Shown here in pieces: positions 35,238 to 46,524 of a stretch of 64,000 nt of DNA; position 1 is the first letter of the stretch, and every line of letters begins with the position of its first letter. A program made the position numbers and the translations under genes. The notes below the pieces were generated by a model, which searched no databases, was not told the DNA's origin, and saw nothing but the letters and a program-made list of their open reading frames with translations. Source of the DNA: Paludibacter sp. 47-17 (lineage in GTDB: Bacteria > Bacteroidota > Bacteroidia > Bacteroidales > Paludibacteraceae); contig MKVT01000019.1 in assembly GCA_001898935.1 (NCBI GenBank), forward strand, positions 44,290-108,289, given 5' to 3'.

Positions 35238-38200
35238 ATGAAAATGAAGCCCGGTCACCTACAATCAATCGCACTGGCAATTGTGCTGTGCTGGCATCCA
35301 GCCATCGCGTTTGCCACAGGAAATGTTGTGTCGCAGTCCGCCAGCCGGTCATCGCTTTGGAACACCTTCACCAATCCTCCCGACGAAGCGCGCCCCTGGA
35401 CTTTCTGGTACTGGATGCATGGCGCCGTATCGAAAGCCGGAATAGCTGCCGATCTGGAAGCGATGAAAGAAATCGGTCTCGGCGGAGCCTACCTGATGAC
35501 CATACGGGGCACCGAAGGTACCGATTATGCGGGCGCAGTAGATCAACTCACTCCGGCCTGGTGGGAGATGATCCGCTTCGCGATGCACAAGGCCGATAGT
35601 CTGAACCTGAAGCTGGGAATGCACATCAGCGATGGTTTCGCCCTGGCGGGAGGTTCGTGGATCAGGCCCGAAGAATCGATGCAGAAACTGGTGTGGACCG
35701 ACACCATTGTGGAGGGAGGTAAAAAGATAAACATGCAGCTCCGTCGACCCGAAACCCTTGCCGGCTATTACCGCGATGTGGCGGTGTATGCGGTGCCGGT
35801 ACAGGGGAAAACAGATGCAACCCAAGGGGGAAAAATGCCGGCCGGATCTCTCCTGTTCCGCGACATCGCACTTGCCCGCCCTCTCATCAGCTCCGACAAT
35901 CCCGAAGATCCGGCACCCTTCACCCTGAAAGGCAGAGCTTTCCGGGCCAGCGACCCCTGTTACATCCAGTTCGAATACCCCGAAAGCCATCTGCTTCAGT
36001 CGCTCGAAATTATCCCATCGGGCAACAACCTGCAGTCGCAACGGCTTCGGTTACTGGTGAGTAACGACGGACAGTTGTTTCGCGAACATTATCAACTCGA
36101 GCCTCCGCGGCAAGGTTGGCAAAACACCGGTTTTAACTATACCTATTCCATTCCCCCGGTTGAAGCCCGTTATTTCCGTTTTCGCTGGACCCCCGAAGGC
36201 ACCGAGCCCGGCAGTGAGGAGCTGGATGCCGCCAAGTGGCGTCCCCGGCTGAGCATCGGCGGAATCAAACTAAGCTCCCAGGCACGGATTGCACAGTGGG
36301 AAGGCAAATCGGGACTGGTGTGGAGAAAAGAACGGTCGGGGAACAAAACCGAAAACCTGAATATCCCGCCCGTGAGCTCGGTACTACGAATCCCGGTGGG
36401 TGCGACCACCGCTCACGGAGCAGCCGGCCGACCGCAACACTCCAATCCTATAGCCGACGATAATTTCACATTTACCCTTCCGCCCGGCCACTGGCGCGTC
36501 CTTCGTTTCGGACACACCTCCACCGGCCATACCAATGCCACCGGTGGGGCCGGACGTGGACTCGAATGCGATAAATTTTCGGAACAAGCCGTACAGAAAC
36601 AATTCGACAACTGGTTCGCCGCCGCTTTTACCTCCACCGACCCCGAACTGGCCCGGCGGGTGCTCACCCATATGCACATCGACAGCTGGGAGTGCGGCAG
36701 TCAGAACTGGAGCCAGCAGTTTGCGCAGGAATTTCAGCGCCGCCGGGGCTACGACCTGATGCCCTGGTTGCCCGTGATGGCAGGATTTCCATTGGAAAAC
36801 GGGCAACAAAGCGAAAAAGTACTGCTCGATGTGCGCACCACCATCAACGAACTGGTACAGGACGTTTTTTTCAAGACCTTTTCGAAAAACGCCCGGGCCT
36901 ATAATTGCCGGTTTTCGGCCGAATGTGTCGCCCCTACTATGATGAGCGACGGAATGGAACATTTCCGGCACGTCGATTTGCCGATGGGCGAATTCTGGCT
37001 GAACAGTCCGACTCACGACAAACCCAACGATATGCTCGATGCCATCAGCGGTGCCCGAATCTATGGAAAAAATATTATTCAGGGAGAAGGATTTACCCAA
37101 TTGCGCACCACCTGGAACGAACATCCGGCAATGCTCAAACCCCTGTTGGAACGCAATTTTGCAATGGGTCTCAACAAACTCTTTTTTCATGTGTTTGTGC
37201 ATAACCCCTATACCGATAAAGCCCCCGGCACTACGCTCGACGGCATCGGACTGTATTTTCAGCGCGATCAGACCTGGTGGAAGCAGGGTAAAGCCTTTGT
37301 CGATTACATAACCCGCACGCAGGCTTTGTTGCAAGTGGGACACCCGGTGGTGGATATCGCCGTCTTTACAGGAGAAGAGATGCCCCGCCGTGCTCTGACT
37401 CCCGACAAATTAACCGAACTTCTGCCCGGACTTATCGGCGAAACGAAATTAAGGGAAGAAGCTGTCCGGATGGCCAACCTGGGGCAACCCATCCGCGAAC
37501 TGCCTGCCGGCGTATTTCATAGCGCCCATATTTTCGATCCTACCCAGTGGGTGGATCCGTTGAATGGCTATTCCTATGATTCGTTCAACAAAGATGCACT
37601 CGTAAGACTGGCTAAAACCGAAAACGGGAAAATGGTTTTTCCCGGAGGTGCGGCGTATGAGGTGGTGGTTTTTCCGGAAAATAAGCACTACAGCGAAGCG
37701 GTGAATCAAAAAATGAAGGAACTACGCCAGGAAGGTGTGAATATTCCAATATTGCCGGCCGGTTCGTCGGCGCAGACCTTTCCCGCCCCCGACCTTATCG
37801 CTCCCGAAGCCATCGCCTGGACTCACCGCCGGGATAAAAACACCGACATCTATTTCATTTCCAACCAGCAGAACAAGCAGCGCGAGCTCACTATTTCGTT
37901 GCGGACCGACCGTTTTACCCCTCAGGTTTGGGATCCGGTGAGCGGCGCAAAACTCTATTTTGAATGGAAACGAGAACGAGAACGAACGCAGATTAAGCTC
38001 GCTCTGGCAGAATACGGTTCGGCTTTTATCGTTTTTCTCCCGGAAGAGGACGAACCCTCGCCGCAGTTACAGGTTACTACGCGTCGTTCTCTTTCGTTAG
38101 ACAACCGGCCCTGGCAGTTGAATTTTGTTCGAAATCGCCTGATCATAACCTCCGATTCTCTTTTTGACTGGTCGAGCCACACCGACCCCCGTATCCGTTA

Positions 38201-38546
38201 TTATTCAGGTTCGGTGGTGTATCGCACCCAATTTGAATGGGATGGAACAGCTACCGGTGCAAAACTCGAATTTCAGGAACTCTACAACCTGGCTTCTATA
38301 CGCATCAACGGCACCGACTGTGGCACACTTTGGACCAAGCCTTACACGATCGATATTAGCAACGCACTTAAAAAAGGCAGCAACATCCTCGAACTGGAGG
38401 TAACCAATACATGGGCCAATGCCCTGCTGGGGAACGATCTGGGAGTAGCTCCTTTCGAAGGCATCTGGACCAATGGTAAGTACCGGAAAAAAGAGCGCGA
38501 AACAGAACCGGCAGGAGTGAAGGGAATACGGATCGTTTCGCCCTGA
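35238..38546 (+). CDS. GH106-like alpha-L-rhamnosidase family protein
   Basis: A secreted glycoside hydrolase of 1102 residues. After a signal peptide (ending IAFATG) it has the GH106 opening PWTFWYWMHGAVSKAGIAAD (about 53-72) and EAMKEIGLGGAYL, a catalytic barrel with insertions, and a C-terminal galactose-binding-like jelly roll (GSVVYRTQFEWDG ... LYNLASIRINGTDCGTLWTK). GH106 enzymes remove alpha-L-rhamnose from rhamnogalacturonan and related glycans. It pairs with the GH2 enzyme directly upstream (1 bp gap). Length agrees with the family. Its 3' end faces the convergent dioxygenase gene 57 bp away. Some related proteins are uncharacterised, so rhamnose specificity is probable, not certain. 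Confidence 0.87.
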   Translation: MKMKPGHLQSIALAIVLCWHPAIAFATGNVVSQSASRSSLWNTFTNPPDEARPWTFWYWMHGAVSKAGIAADLEAMKEIGLGGAYLMTIRGTEGTDYAGAVDQLTPAWWEMIRFAMHKADSLNLKLGMHISDGFALAGGSWIRPEESMQKLVWTDTIVEGGKKINMQLRRPETLAGYYRDVAVYAVPVQGKTDATQGGKMPAGSLLFRDIALARPLISSDNPEDPAPFTLKGRAFRASDPCYIQFEYPESHLLQSLEIIPSGNNLQSQRLRLLVSNDGQLFREHYQLEPPRQGWQNTGFNYTYSIPPVEARYFRFRWTPEGTEPGSEELDAAKWRPRLSIGGIKLSSQARIAQWEGKSGLVWRKERSGNKTENLNIPPVSSVLRIPVGATTAHGAAGRPQHSNPIADDNFTFTLPPGHWRVLRFGHTSTGHTNATGGAGRGLECDKFSEQAVQKQFDNWFAAAFTSTDPELARRVLTHMHIDSWECGSQNWSQQFAQEFQRRRGYDLMPWLPVMAGFPLENGQQSEKVLLDVRTTINELVQDVFFKTFSKNARAYNCRFSAECVAPTMMSDGMEHFRHVDLPMGEFWLNSPTHDKPNDMLDAISGARIYGKNIIQGEGFTQLRTTWNEHPAMLKPLLERNFAMGLNKLFFHVFVHNPYTDKAPGTTLDGIGLYFQRDQTWWKQGKAFVDYITRTQALLQVGHPVVDIAVFTGEEMPRRALTPDKLTELLPGLIGETKLREEAVRMANLGQPIRELPAGVFHSAHIFDPTQWVDPLNGYSYDSFNKDALVRLAKTENGKMVFPGGAAYEVVVFPENKHYSEAVNQKMKELRQEGVNIPILPAGSSAQTFPAPDLIAPEAIAWTHRRDKNTDIYFISNQQNKQRELTISLRTDRFTPQVWDPVSGAKLYFEWKRERERTQIKLALAEYGSAFIVFLPEEDEPSPQLQVTTRRSLSLDNRPWQLNFVRNRLIITSDSLFDWSSHTDPRIRYYSGSVVYRTQFEWDGTATGAKLEFQELYNLASIRINGTDCGTLWTKPYTIDISNALKKGSNILELEVTNTWANALLGNDLGVAPFEGIWTNGKYRKKERETEPAGVKGIRIVSP

Positions 38547-38603
38547 CCAGGGAATCAATCGATTGCTCCCAACACAACCGGCCCGGTCGGCAAATGCGGC
38601 GGC

Positions 38604-39485
38604 TTAGCCGATTTTCACCGAAGTCATGGTAAGCGCTCCGGCCACCGGCTTATCGTTAAACAATACCGCTTCTTCGTTTTTATCCTGAAGCGCCAGTACG
38701 TACAACAAAGGCAGATAATGTTCGGGAGTGGGGATGGCCAGGTCGAAAGCACGGCCCTGGCTACGGAAATCGATAAGCGACTCATGATTCCCCGATCGAA
38801 TCCATGCACGCATTTTCGTATCGGCCTCCTGTGCCCAATCGAAGGCAAAGGTTTCGTTCAGCCGGCGCCAATCCACCATACGCAGATTATGCACCATATT
38901 TCCACTTCCCACAATCAACACATTTTTGTTCCGTAATGCCCTGAGCTGACCTGCCAGTTCGTAATGATAGGATGCCGGCTTGGAATAATCGATACTCATC
39001 TGAATAACAGGAACGTCGGCATCGGGATACAAATGCTTGATCACACTCCACGCTCCATGATCGAGTCCCCAGTTGTGATCCATTCCCACCTCGGTAGCGG
39101 TAATGAGTCGACGCGTTTCTTCGGCAAGGGCCGGACTACCCGGCGCCGGATATTGAACTTCGAACAATTCGCGCGGAAATCCGCCAAAATCGTGAATGGT
39201 ACGCGGTTTCGACATGGCCGTCACATAGGTTCCCCGCGTTTCCCAATGAGCCGAGATACACAAGACAGCATCCGGTTTCTGCAATTGATTTCCCATTTCC
39301 CGGAAACCCGCTACAAATTCATTTTCTTCGATGGCATTCATCGGACTACCGTGCCCCAGAAACAATACCGGCATCTTTTCGGAGTTGGTTCCCGCTTCAA
39401 AAAGCTTACTCAATTCATTTATTTTCATCGCTGCAGCTGTGAGTGGCGCCAGGGCCATCAGTTTTAAAAAATTCTTTCGGTTCAT
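38604..39485 (-). CDS. LigB-type extradiol dioxygenase (DODA/YgiD family)
   Basis: Non-haem metal dioxygenase of the 4,5-DOPA extradiol dioxygenase family. I chose ATG at 39485 (MNRKNFLKLMALAPLTAAAM), giving 293 residues; an upstream in-frame Met at 39539 adds an unconvincing 18 residues. Metal ligands are likely in LFLGHGSPMNAI, ISAHWETRGT and the GLDHGAWSVIKHLYPDADVP segment, where the family has conserved His residues. The N-terminal hydrophobic stretch looks like a leader or membrane anchor and recurs in Bacteroidota homologues. Its physiological substrate is unknown. It lies downstream of menE with the same orientation and a 78-bp gap, and could be read through from the men operon. Confidence 0.88.
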   Translation of the reverse strand: MNRKNFLKLMALAPLTAAAMKINELSKLFEAGTNSEKMPVLFLGHGSPMNAIEENEFVAGFREMGNQLQKPDAVLCISAHWETRGTYVTAMSKPRTIHDFGGFPRELFEVQYPAPGSPALAEETRRLITATEVGMDHNWGLDHGAWSVIKHLYPDADVPVIQMSIDYSKPASYHYELAGQLRALRNKNVLIVGSGNMVHNLRMVDWRRLNETFAFDWAQEADTKMRAWIRSGNHESLIDFRSQGRAFDLAIPTPEHYLPLLYVLALQDKNEEAVLFNDKPVAGALTMTSVKIG

Positions 39486-39563
39486 ACTTCCTGATTTACA
39501 GTGCAAAGATGCGCGAAAACCGGCGAGATGGAAGTACAAATATCAGGAAGAAGGATGCAAAAA

Positions 39564-40616
39564 TCAGTGCCCGATTCTTTTTTTCAAGGTTTCATTTCTC
39601 AATACTTTATTTCCAGTCGAATACACAAACTCAGGGATACAGATAATCCGACCCGGAAGTTCATAACGTCCCAACCGGTTTTTCATCGACGCAACCAGTT
39701 CTTTTTGAATTTCTTCCGACAGTTCGCCTGCTTCGACAACCAGTACCAACTGCTCACCCAGGGCAGGATGCGGAAGCGCACTGATAAAAAACGGCAACTC
39801 AATCAGATCGTGCAATTTACGTTCAATCTGTTCCGGAAAAAGTTTCACTCCTCCTGAATTCACCACCCGGTCGTATCGGCCGAGCCAACGAAACAGATCC
39901 GGATCGTGCAGTTCCACCAAATCGTTCGTAACCAGTGTACCGGTATAAAGATGCGGTGCAACGATCTCAAGACAGCCCCGCTGATCCACACTCAACCCTA
40001 CACCCGGTAAAGCTCTAAAATACTCCGATTTATCGGCGCCGTTCAGTTTTCGCACTGCAATATGCGAGGCGGTTTCGGTCATCCCAAACGTTTCGTATAT
40101 AGCTATGGGCCAATCTCTTATCAAACCCTCCATAGCAGGAGTCACCTGACTTCCCCCTATGATTATATTCGTGATGGAAAGCGACGAGATCGTTTTATAA
40201 GAATGCGTCAGCTGATACGGCGTGATAGCGGTAAAATCAATTTTCAAGCTCGCCACTTCTTCAAACGGATTGGAGGAAGGCTTAACAGCAACGAGGGTAT
40301 ACATTCCGGCTATAGCCCTCACCACCATCATCTTACCCGCGATATACGAAGCAGGCAGGCAAAGCAGTGCTACACTCGACTCGTCGAGTCCGAAAAAAGC
40401 ATTGGTCATCTGAGCCGACCGCAACATGATTTGCTTGGGCATCTGAATCAGTTTGGGCTCGCCCGTCGATCCTGAAGTTTTAAGCTCTACAAACGAACGG
40501 TCGTCGCACCATTGTTCCAGAAAACCTACAATTTCCTGTTGCCAGGCTTCGGTTGCAAGTTCCTTTACGGCTGCCAGAATCAGGGAAGGAGAAGTAGTTG
40601 TGAACGTTAATTTCAT
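39564..40616 (-). CDS. menE: O-succinylbenzoate--CoA ligase MenE
   Basis: Adenylate-forming enzyme that activates o-succinylbenzoate with CoA in menaquinone synthesis. The 350 residues are short compared with classical MenE (about 450-490), lacking much of the N-terminal subdomain, as is usual in Bacteroidota. The P-loop is TSGSTGEPKLI (about 48-58); YETFGMTETASH, the hinge/ATP-ribose motif WLGRYDRVVNSGGVKLFPEQ and the C-terminal Lys in TGNKVLRNETLKK are intact. It is the last gene of the men operon, 58 bp after menC. Confidence 0.92.
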   Translation of the reverse strand: MKLTFTTTSPSLILAAVKELATEAWQQEIVGFLEQWCDDRSFVELKTSGSTGEPKLIQMPKQIMLRSAQMTNAFFGLDESSVALLCLPASYIAGKMMVVRAIAGMYTLVAVKPSSNPFEEVASLKIDFTAITPYQLTHSYKTISSLSITNIIIGGSQVTPAMEGLIRDWPIAIYETFGMTETASHIAVRKLNGADKSEYFRALPGVGLSVDQRGCLEIVAPHLYTGTLVTNDLVELHDPDLFRWLGRYDRVVNSGGVKLFPEQIERKLHDLIELPFFISALPHPALGEQLVLVVEAGELSEEIQKELVASMKNRLGRYELPGRIICIPEFVYSTGNKVLRNETLKKRIGH

Positions 40617-40674
40617 GAATTGTTAATTATCGATTAAAAGCATAGCAAAAGTTATGAGCGCCCCCAAATAACCA

Positions 40675-41745
40675 CTAACCAGTAATAATTACCTGTGCGT
40701 CTTTTATAGCGAGCCACGAGGGTATATTGTTCGTATACAACTGCCCGGTGCCCAATCCCTGGGGAAGCGGATTTCCCAGGGTAAAGGTCCATTGTGCGAT
40801 GGCATTCAGCCCGATGTTCGCTTCGAGCGCCGAAGTCACCCACCACCCGGTACCGGTAGCACCGGCCGCATCAATCCATCGTTGTGCGCCGGCGAAACCG
40901 CCCAGCAACGAAGGTTTCAGAATAATATAAGCAGGTCGGATATAACGCAATAATTCTTCCGCCCGATGAGGTGGGTACGCAATCAGCTCTTCATCGAGGG
41001 CAATGGGAATGGGAGATGTCCGGCACAATGAAGCCATCGCATCGGGCTGTCCCCTACGAATCGGTTGTTCGATGGAGTGCAGTTGAAATGGCGCCAACTC
41101 ACTTAATTGATCCAGGGCCCTCTCAACCGGGAACGCTCCGTTGGCGTCCACCCTGAGCTCCAGCGATCCGGGCGAAAAATGACGCCGGACCGCCCTTAAA
41201 ATATCGAGTTCGGTATCAAAATCGAGCGCCCCCACTTTCATTTTCAGGCAGCGATAGCCTTCGTCGAGTTTACGGGCAATTTGCTGTTGCATAAACTGTT
41301 TGTCGCCCATCCAGATTAACCCGTTGATAGGGATCCCTTGTTTACCGAGGGTGAAATCGGAAGGAAAAAGAAGGTGGGGGGCAGATAGAAAATCGTCGCA
41401 AGAGGCGTAACCGGATCTGCTTTTTGTTTCAACTTTTCGCTGTAGCGCCTCCTGCATGGCCATTTCCAACCCGAACCGGACGGACGGAAATTCAGTCAGA
41501 TCCACCTCGTCCAGACGATTTCCCTGGTTTATGGCCTCACAAAGCTCCTGTAATTTTGCTTCGTACCGTTCCATCGGGTCGGGACTCAAACCGGGGATCG
41601 TAGAACATTCGCCAACGCCGGCATAATCGCCGCAATCATCCCGCAATACAAGAAACGAAGAAGTTTTTTGAAGCAGAACGCCCCGTGAAGTTCCGGCCGG
41701 GAACTTAAAATCGAACGTACGGGTGAAATAGCTGGCTTTTACCAT
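40675..41745 (-). CDS. menC: o-Succinylbenzoate synthase MenC
   Basis: Enolase-superfamily dehydratase turning SHCHC into o-succinylbenzoate. The 356 residues carry the KxK motif CLKMKVG (about 190), metal ligand Asp in LRVDANG, Glu in SIEQPI, Asp/Glu in IALDEEL and the second Lys in IILKPSLLGGF. It begins 1 bp after the menA stop and is followed by menE. All catalytic positions are present. Confidence 0.93.
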   Translation of the reverse strand: MVKASYFTRTFDFKFPAGTSRGVLLQKTSSFLVLRDDCGDYAGVGECSTIPGLSPDPMERYEAKLQELCEAINQGNRLDEVDLTEFPSVRFGLEMAMQEALQRKVETKSRSGYASCDDFLSAPHLLFPSDFTLGKQGIPINGLIWMGDKQFMQQQIARKLDEGYRCLKMKVGALDFDTELDILRAVRRHFSPGSLELRVDANGAFPVERALDQLSELAPFQLHSIEQPIRRGQPDAMASLCRTSPIPIALDEELIAYPPHRAEELLRYIRPAYIILKPSLLGGFAGAQRWIDAAGATGTGWWVTSALEANIGLNAIAQWTFTLGNPLPQGLGTGQLYTNNIPSWLAIKDAQVIITG

Positions 41746-41746
41746 C

Positions 41747-42661
41747 TTATTGAATAATTAATCCCAACGCCAACAAAACAGCAAATAATAAACTGGCCAT
41801 CGACAAGCGTTTGAGTTCGGGGAACAACTGTACATGTTGCGTAAAGGTTTGAACGGCCCTCAGGTTTTTGAACATCAAAGGGAACGACGCCCAGAAAATC
41901 CATTGCCAATAGCCGGAATATTCCAGCAAGGTAAAAATACTTACGGCGACATAAGCTCCCAGCAACAAAAAAGCGTGATACAAACGGGCTTTCGGCACTC
42001 CGAATGCCACCACCAGCGTTCGTTTCCCGGTTTTTTTATCGGTTTCGTAATCGCGCAGGTTATTCAGGTTGAGTACACCGACGCTCAAAAAACCAATGGC
42101 CGATGCAGGCAACAACAAAGACCAGCGAAAATGAAAGGCATGTAAGAAATAAGTTCCAATCACTCCCACCAGACCAAAAAAGAGAAACACAAACACATCA
42201 CCCAGGGCTTTGTATCCGTAGGGATTTTTTCCAACCGTGTACCTGATCGCAGCGGTAATAGCACCCAGCCCCAATACGGCGAAGACAATTATCAACGGTA
42301 AATTATCGGCTGTCAATCCCGCACGGTTCGAGAAGCCTTCGACCAGCAACCACACACCGGAGACAATGGCCAGCACTACCACCACCACAATTCCCCGCAA
42401 CATTGCCTTCGGACTTATTTTCCCCGATTGCACCATTCTGCGCGGGCCAATGCGTTCGGCCGTATCTTTACCGTTTTTAAAATCGCCGTAATCGTTGGCC
42501 ATGTTCGACAAAATCTGCAACAGCAAGGTAGTAAAGGCTGCCAACACCAGTACCGGCCAGCGGAACGCTCCCGCCGCCCAGGCCAGTGCACTCCCGGTAA
42601 TTGTATTGGCCAGCGCCAGCGGAAGGGTTCGCAGGCGCATGGATTCGATCCAGTATTTCAT
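41747..42661 (-). CDS. menA: 1,4-Dihydroxy-2-naphthoate polyprenyltransferase MenA
   Basis: Integral membrane prenyltransferase joining DHNA to the isoprenoid tail. The 304 residues have eight to nine hydrophobic segments and both Asp-rich sites: NDYGDFKNGKDTAERIGPRR (about 57-76) and LNNLRDYETDKKTGKRTL (about 198-215). It lies between menB (73-bp gap) and menC (1 bp). The larger gap before it may include a weak internal signal, but I saw no promoter. Confidence 0.94.
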   Translation of the reverse strand: MKYWIESMRLRTLPLALANTITGSALAWAAGAFRWPVLVLAAFTTLLLQILSNMANDYGDFKNGKDTAERIGPRRMVQSGKISPKAMLRGIVVVVVLAIVSGVWLLVEGFSNRAGLTADNLPLIIVFAVLGLGAITAAIRYTVGKNPYGYKALGDVFVFLFFGLVGVIGTYFLHAFHFRWSLLLPASAIGFLSVGVLNLNNLRDYETDKKTGKRTLVVAFGVPKARLYHAFLLLGAYVAVSIFTLLEYSGYWQWIFWASFPLMFKNLRAVQTFTQHVQLFPELKRLSMASLLFAVLLALGLIIQ

Positions 42662-42734
42662 TTTTTAACTTGTAAATTGTTACTTATCCAAGGGTGTGCA
42701 ACTACACGAGCACCGATAATTCACAATTATGACC

Positions 42735-43550
<816 letters not shown>

Positions 43551-43551
43551 T

Positions 43552-45363
43552 TTATTGTAGTGTTTTAAATAATTGCTTATAAGAACTTACATTGATGGCG
43601 CGATCGGTGCGTACTTCGAGCACTGCCGCGCCGGGAAGGGCCAGAAAGCCGGCAAAAGTTTGTAAAGCTGTTGCCGCAGCACGCGATTGCATCGCATGAA
43701 TGGGCCCCGGATCGGGAGTTGCCGGTTCGCCGCTCAATCGCCGGTATTCAATCCCGTAGGCCTTGCATAGGGCTTCCAAATCGACCGAATGCGACGCATC
43801 GAAAAAAGGCTGGCATCGTTCGATCACTTGCTGGTCGCCAATCATGCTGAAAATATTAGCCCCCTCATTATTAAGGACTACTATTTTAAGGTTCGACGGA
43901 AAGTTGGTATTCCACAAACCATTGGAATCGTATAAAAATGATAGGTCGCCGGAGATGAACAAGGTGGGCAATCCTGAAGCCAGGGCCGAACCGGCGGCCG
44001 TAGCCACGCTGCCTTCGATCCCCGAAGTGCCTCTGTTGCAGAAATACCGGAGATCGGCTCGCGTATCAAAAAACTGCGAAATCCGCACCGGGGTACTGTT
44101 GGCCAGCTGCACCACCCAGCCCGGAGGAACAAGCGGGAGCAAATCGCGCAACACAGCGATATCGCAGTGCGGCAGTCGGCGGAAGTAAGCCGACGAAAGG
44201 GTGCGGATACGTCCGGATACCGAGGAAACGAGCGACCGGTAGGTACGCGTTGCGCCGGACATCACCTCCGGCAGCTTTTCCTCTGTGACAAAAGAAGGTC
44301 CAACGTCACGACCGCGGCCGGGAAGCACCAGCTCCAACAGCCGGCTCCCTTTCACCGGCACGATATGCGTGAGCGCCCGGTAGGTGTCGGCATAAGGCAG
44401 CTCCGTCTGCAACTGCCAATGCTCGGCCGGCTGGTACGTTCGCAAATAGATTTTTAATTGCTTCGACACCACCGAATGACCGATGGTAACCAGCATATCG
44501 GGGCGGAGAGCCGCTTTTTCATCCTCAATCAGTGCTGCAAAGAATAAATCAGGCGTGGAAACAATACCCGGACCGTTGATATTGGAAAGATTTTCGGCTA
44601 TCACCAGGGTCTCTGTCGTATCGGCAATCGCATTCAACAAGCTGTTCACCGCCTCATCCGGATGCCCTGTGCCGACCACAATCATCCGCTTCGACGCTTT
44701 GTTCCACGACGACACGAACAAACCGGCGGTTTCGGCAGCAGGCAGCGTGTCGGTGGCTAAGGTGCGCAGAATACGGGGCGGAGGAGTATGGCCGGGCATG
44801 TCGACATACAACGGTTCGGAAAGAGGCACATTGATGTGTACCGGTCCGCGGGGAAATTGAAGGGCGGTATCGATAGCCTGAGCCACGATCCGGTCGGAAA
44901 AAGCAGCTGTCGCTGCAGAACTGGAAACACCATTCCCCGCCTGGGCGGGCTCCCTGTCCCGGTCCGTAGGGAGCTGAAACGATCCTTTTATGTAGTTGGC
45001 ATAGATATTCTGCTGGCGGATGGTCTGTCCGTCGGACTGATCGATCCACTCCGAAGGACGATCGGCAGTAATCACGATAAGCGGCAGGTTTTGATAGTAC
45101 GCTTCCACCACCGCAGGAGCAAAATTAAGCACCGCAGAGCCCGAGGTACACACCAGCGCCACCGGTTCGCGGGAATATTGGGCCATCCCCAGTGCAAAAA
45201 ATCCCGCCGACCGCTCATCGGTCACCGGAAAACACGCGATTCCGGGTTGCGCCGTGAGGGCCAGGGTCAGCGGCGTATTACGCGAACCCGGCGCTATCAC
45301 AGCCCTGCGCACTCCCAACGCAGCACAAATCGCAGCCAAATGTTTGATATCCAGTCGGAACAA
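43552..45363 (-). CDS. menD: 2-Succinyl-5-enolpyruvyl-6-hydroxy-3-cyclohexene-1-carboxylate synthase MenD
   Basis: Thiamine-diphosphate and Mg-dependent enzyme adding a succinyl unit from 2-oxoglutarate to isochorismate. Of 603 residues, the N-terminal Pyr domain has [18 protein letters not shown], the catalytic-Glu region [15 protein letters not shown] (about 48-62) and [20 protein letters not shown]; the C-terminal PP domain has the TPP motif region [17 protein letters not shown] and [14 protein letters not shown]. There is a non-conserved insertion near 140-165 ([13 protein letters not shown]), otherwise it is standard. It follows menF by 36 bp. Confidence 0.95.
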   Translation of the reverse strand: MFRLDIKHLAAICAALGVRRAVIAPGSRNTPLTLALTAQPGIACFPVTDERSAGFFALGMAQYSREPVALVCTSGSAVLNFAPAVVEAYYQNLPLIVITADRPSEWIDQSDGQTIRQQNIYANYIKGSFQLPTDRDREPAQAGNGVSSSAATAAFSDRIVAQAIDTALQFPRGPVHINVPLSEPLYVDMPGHTPPPRILRTLATDTLPAAETAGLFVSSWNKASKRMIVVGTGHPDEAVNSLLNAIADTTETLVIAENLSNINGPGIVSTPDLFFAALIEDEKAALRPDMLVTIGHSVVSKQLKIYLRTYQPAEHWQLQTELPYADTYRALTHIVPVKGSRLLELVLPGRGRDVGPSFVTEEKLPEVMSGATRTYRSLVSSVSGRIRTLSSAYFRRLPHCDIAVLRDLLPLVPPGWVVQLANSTPVRISQFFDTRADLRYFCNRGTSGIEGSVATAAGSALASGLPTLFISGDLSFLYDSNGLWNTNFPSNLKIVVLNNEGANIFSMIGDQQVIERCQPFFDASHSVDLEALCKAYGIEYRRLSGEPATPDPGPIHAMQSRAAATALQTFAGFLALPGAAVLEVRTDRAINVSSYKQLFKTLQ

Positions 45364-45399
45364 AATCAGTACATATTAATTATTAATCGCAGGCCACTC

Positions 45400-46524
45400 T
45401 TATAATTGACAATCATCGATTACATTAAGCAGCGTTTTCATTTTATTCTCCGTTTCCTGCCATTCCTTTTCGGGATCCGAACTCGCGGTAATCCCGGCCC
45501 CGCTGTAGAAAACAAGTTGATCGTCGAAAAGTTGCATGCAACGCAACATGACATACAAATGTGTCTCCTGCCTCATGCGTACCGGTCCGGCCAATCCACT
45601 GTAGTAACTCCGGTTGTAGCCTTCCGATGCCTGTATATACCGTAGCGATTCGTCGCGCGGCAATCCGGCGATGGCCGGCGTAGGATACAGGGCCGCCGCG
45701 AATCTTCCGCGCGAAACCCTCAGGTGATCCGCATCAAACTCAAAAGCCGTAGCGAGGTGTACCAGATTACCGGCCCTGAAATTCTTCGGCCCGTCGATCA
45801 CCATATCCTCCACGCCCATCTTATCGAGCAATTGAACAATATAGCGCGACACAAAGGCCTGTTCGGCAATCTCCTTAACGCCCCAGCAGGTATTCTCCAC
45901 GGCCCCACTTCCCACAGCCTGGGTGCCGGCCAGCGATAACGTTACAATACGTCCATCCGTCTCGCTCATTAAAATTTCGGGCGTAGCCCCCAGCCAGCTT
46001 CCCACGCCCGGCAGCTGCCAGTAAAAAATCATGGCGTGGGCATAGGCCTTGCACAAATCGTCGAACAGCTTTTCGGGCCGAAAACCTTCGGGACGTTGCA
46101 ACTGCTTGCTTTTCGAGATAATAACTTTGGAAAACTCGCCTTTCCGGATGGTATCCACAGCCGTCCGCACCCGTTCTACATACGCATCGCGGGTGACCGT
46201 CGCGGTTGTATTGCCGGGAAAAGGCAGATGTTGAAACAGCGTGCAGGAGCGCAGCTGATCGCCGGCCAACAGCAGGGCTTCGTCCACCGCACATTCGATA
46301 TCGGGACGAAGCAGGTAGGTGGACTCTCCTCCGTTGACGGGAAAGGGCGCCATCAGAAAGCCCGGAAGCGACGGTAATTCAGCCACATCGGCGAGCTCCA
46401 TGGGCATCGACGAATATTGCAGCATCAGCCGTGCAGGCGCATCGCCGGGCAGCCGGTACAGCGCAAAAGGAATATGTCGTTCTCTCAGCAGATCGAACAA
46501 TCCGGTTGAATCAATCTCCGACAT
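45400..46524 (-). CDS. menF: Isochorismate synthase MenF
   Basis: Chorismate-binding enzyme that starts the menaquinone branch. The 374 residues hold IISKSKQLQRPEGF, YWQLPGVGSWLGATPEILM, a metal-site Glu in TAFEFDADHL and the C-terminal block YPTPAIAGLPRDESL with EGYNRSYYSGLAGPV, all typical of isochorismate/anthranilate/salicylate synthases. Men context decides for MenF. It directly abuts the thioesterase gene upstream (no gap), so co-translation is likely. It is somewhat shorter than E. coli MenF, as is normal in this phylum. Confidence 0.93.
   Translation of the reverse strand: MSEIDSTGLFDLLRERHIPFALYRLPGDAPARLMLQYSSMPMELADVAELPSLPGFLMAPFPVNGGESTYLLRPDIECAVDEALLLAGDQLRSCTLFQHLPFPGNTTATVTRDAYVERVRTAVDTIRKGEFSKVIISKSKQLQRPEGFRPEKLFDDLCKAYAHAMIFYWQLPGVGSWLGATPEILMSETDGRIVTLSLAGTQAVGSGAVENTCWGVKEIAEQAFVSRYIVQLLDKMGVEDMVIDGPKNFRAGNLVHLATAFEFDADHLRVSRGRFAAALYPTPAIAGLPRDESLRYIQASEGYNRSYYSGLAGPVRMRQETHLYVMLRCMQLFDDQLVFYSGAGITASSDPEKEWQETENKMKTLLNVIDDCQL

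Noticed and set aside
38550..38570. Palindrome-like sequence around CAATCGATTG between convergent genes
   Set aside because: The centre is a perfect 10-bp palindrome but the outer arms do not match in register, there is no loop and no T-run, so I do not call it a terminator.
39486..39539. Longer dioxygenase start at 39539
   Set aside because: The added 18 residues are not leader-like, while MNRKNFLKLM at 39485 resembles the usual start of homologues.
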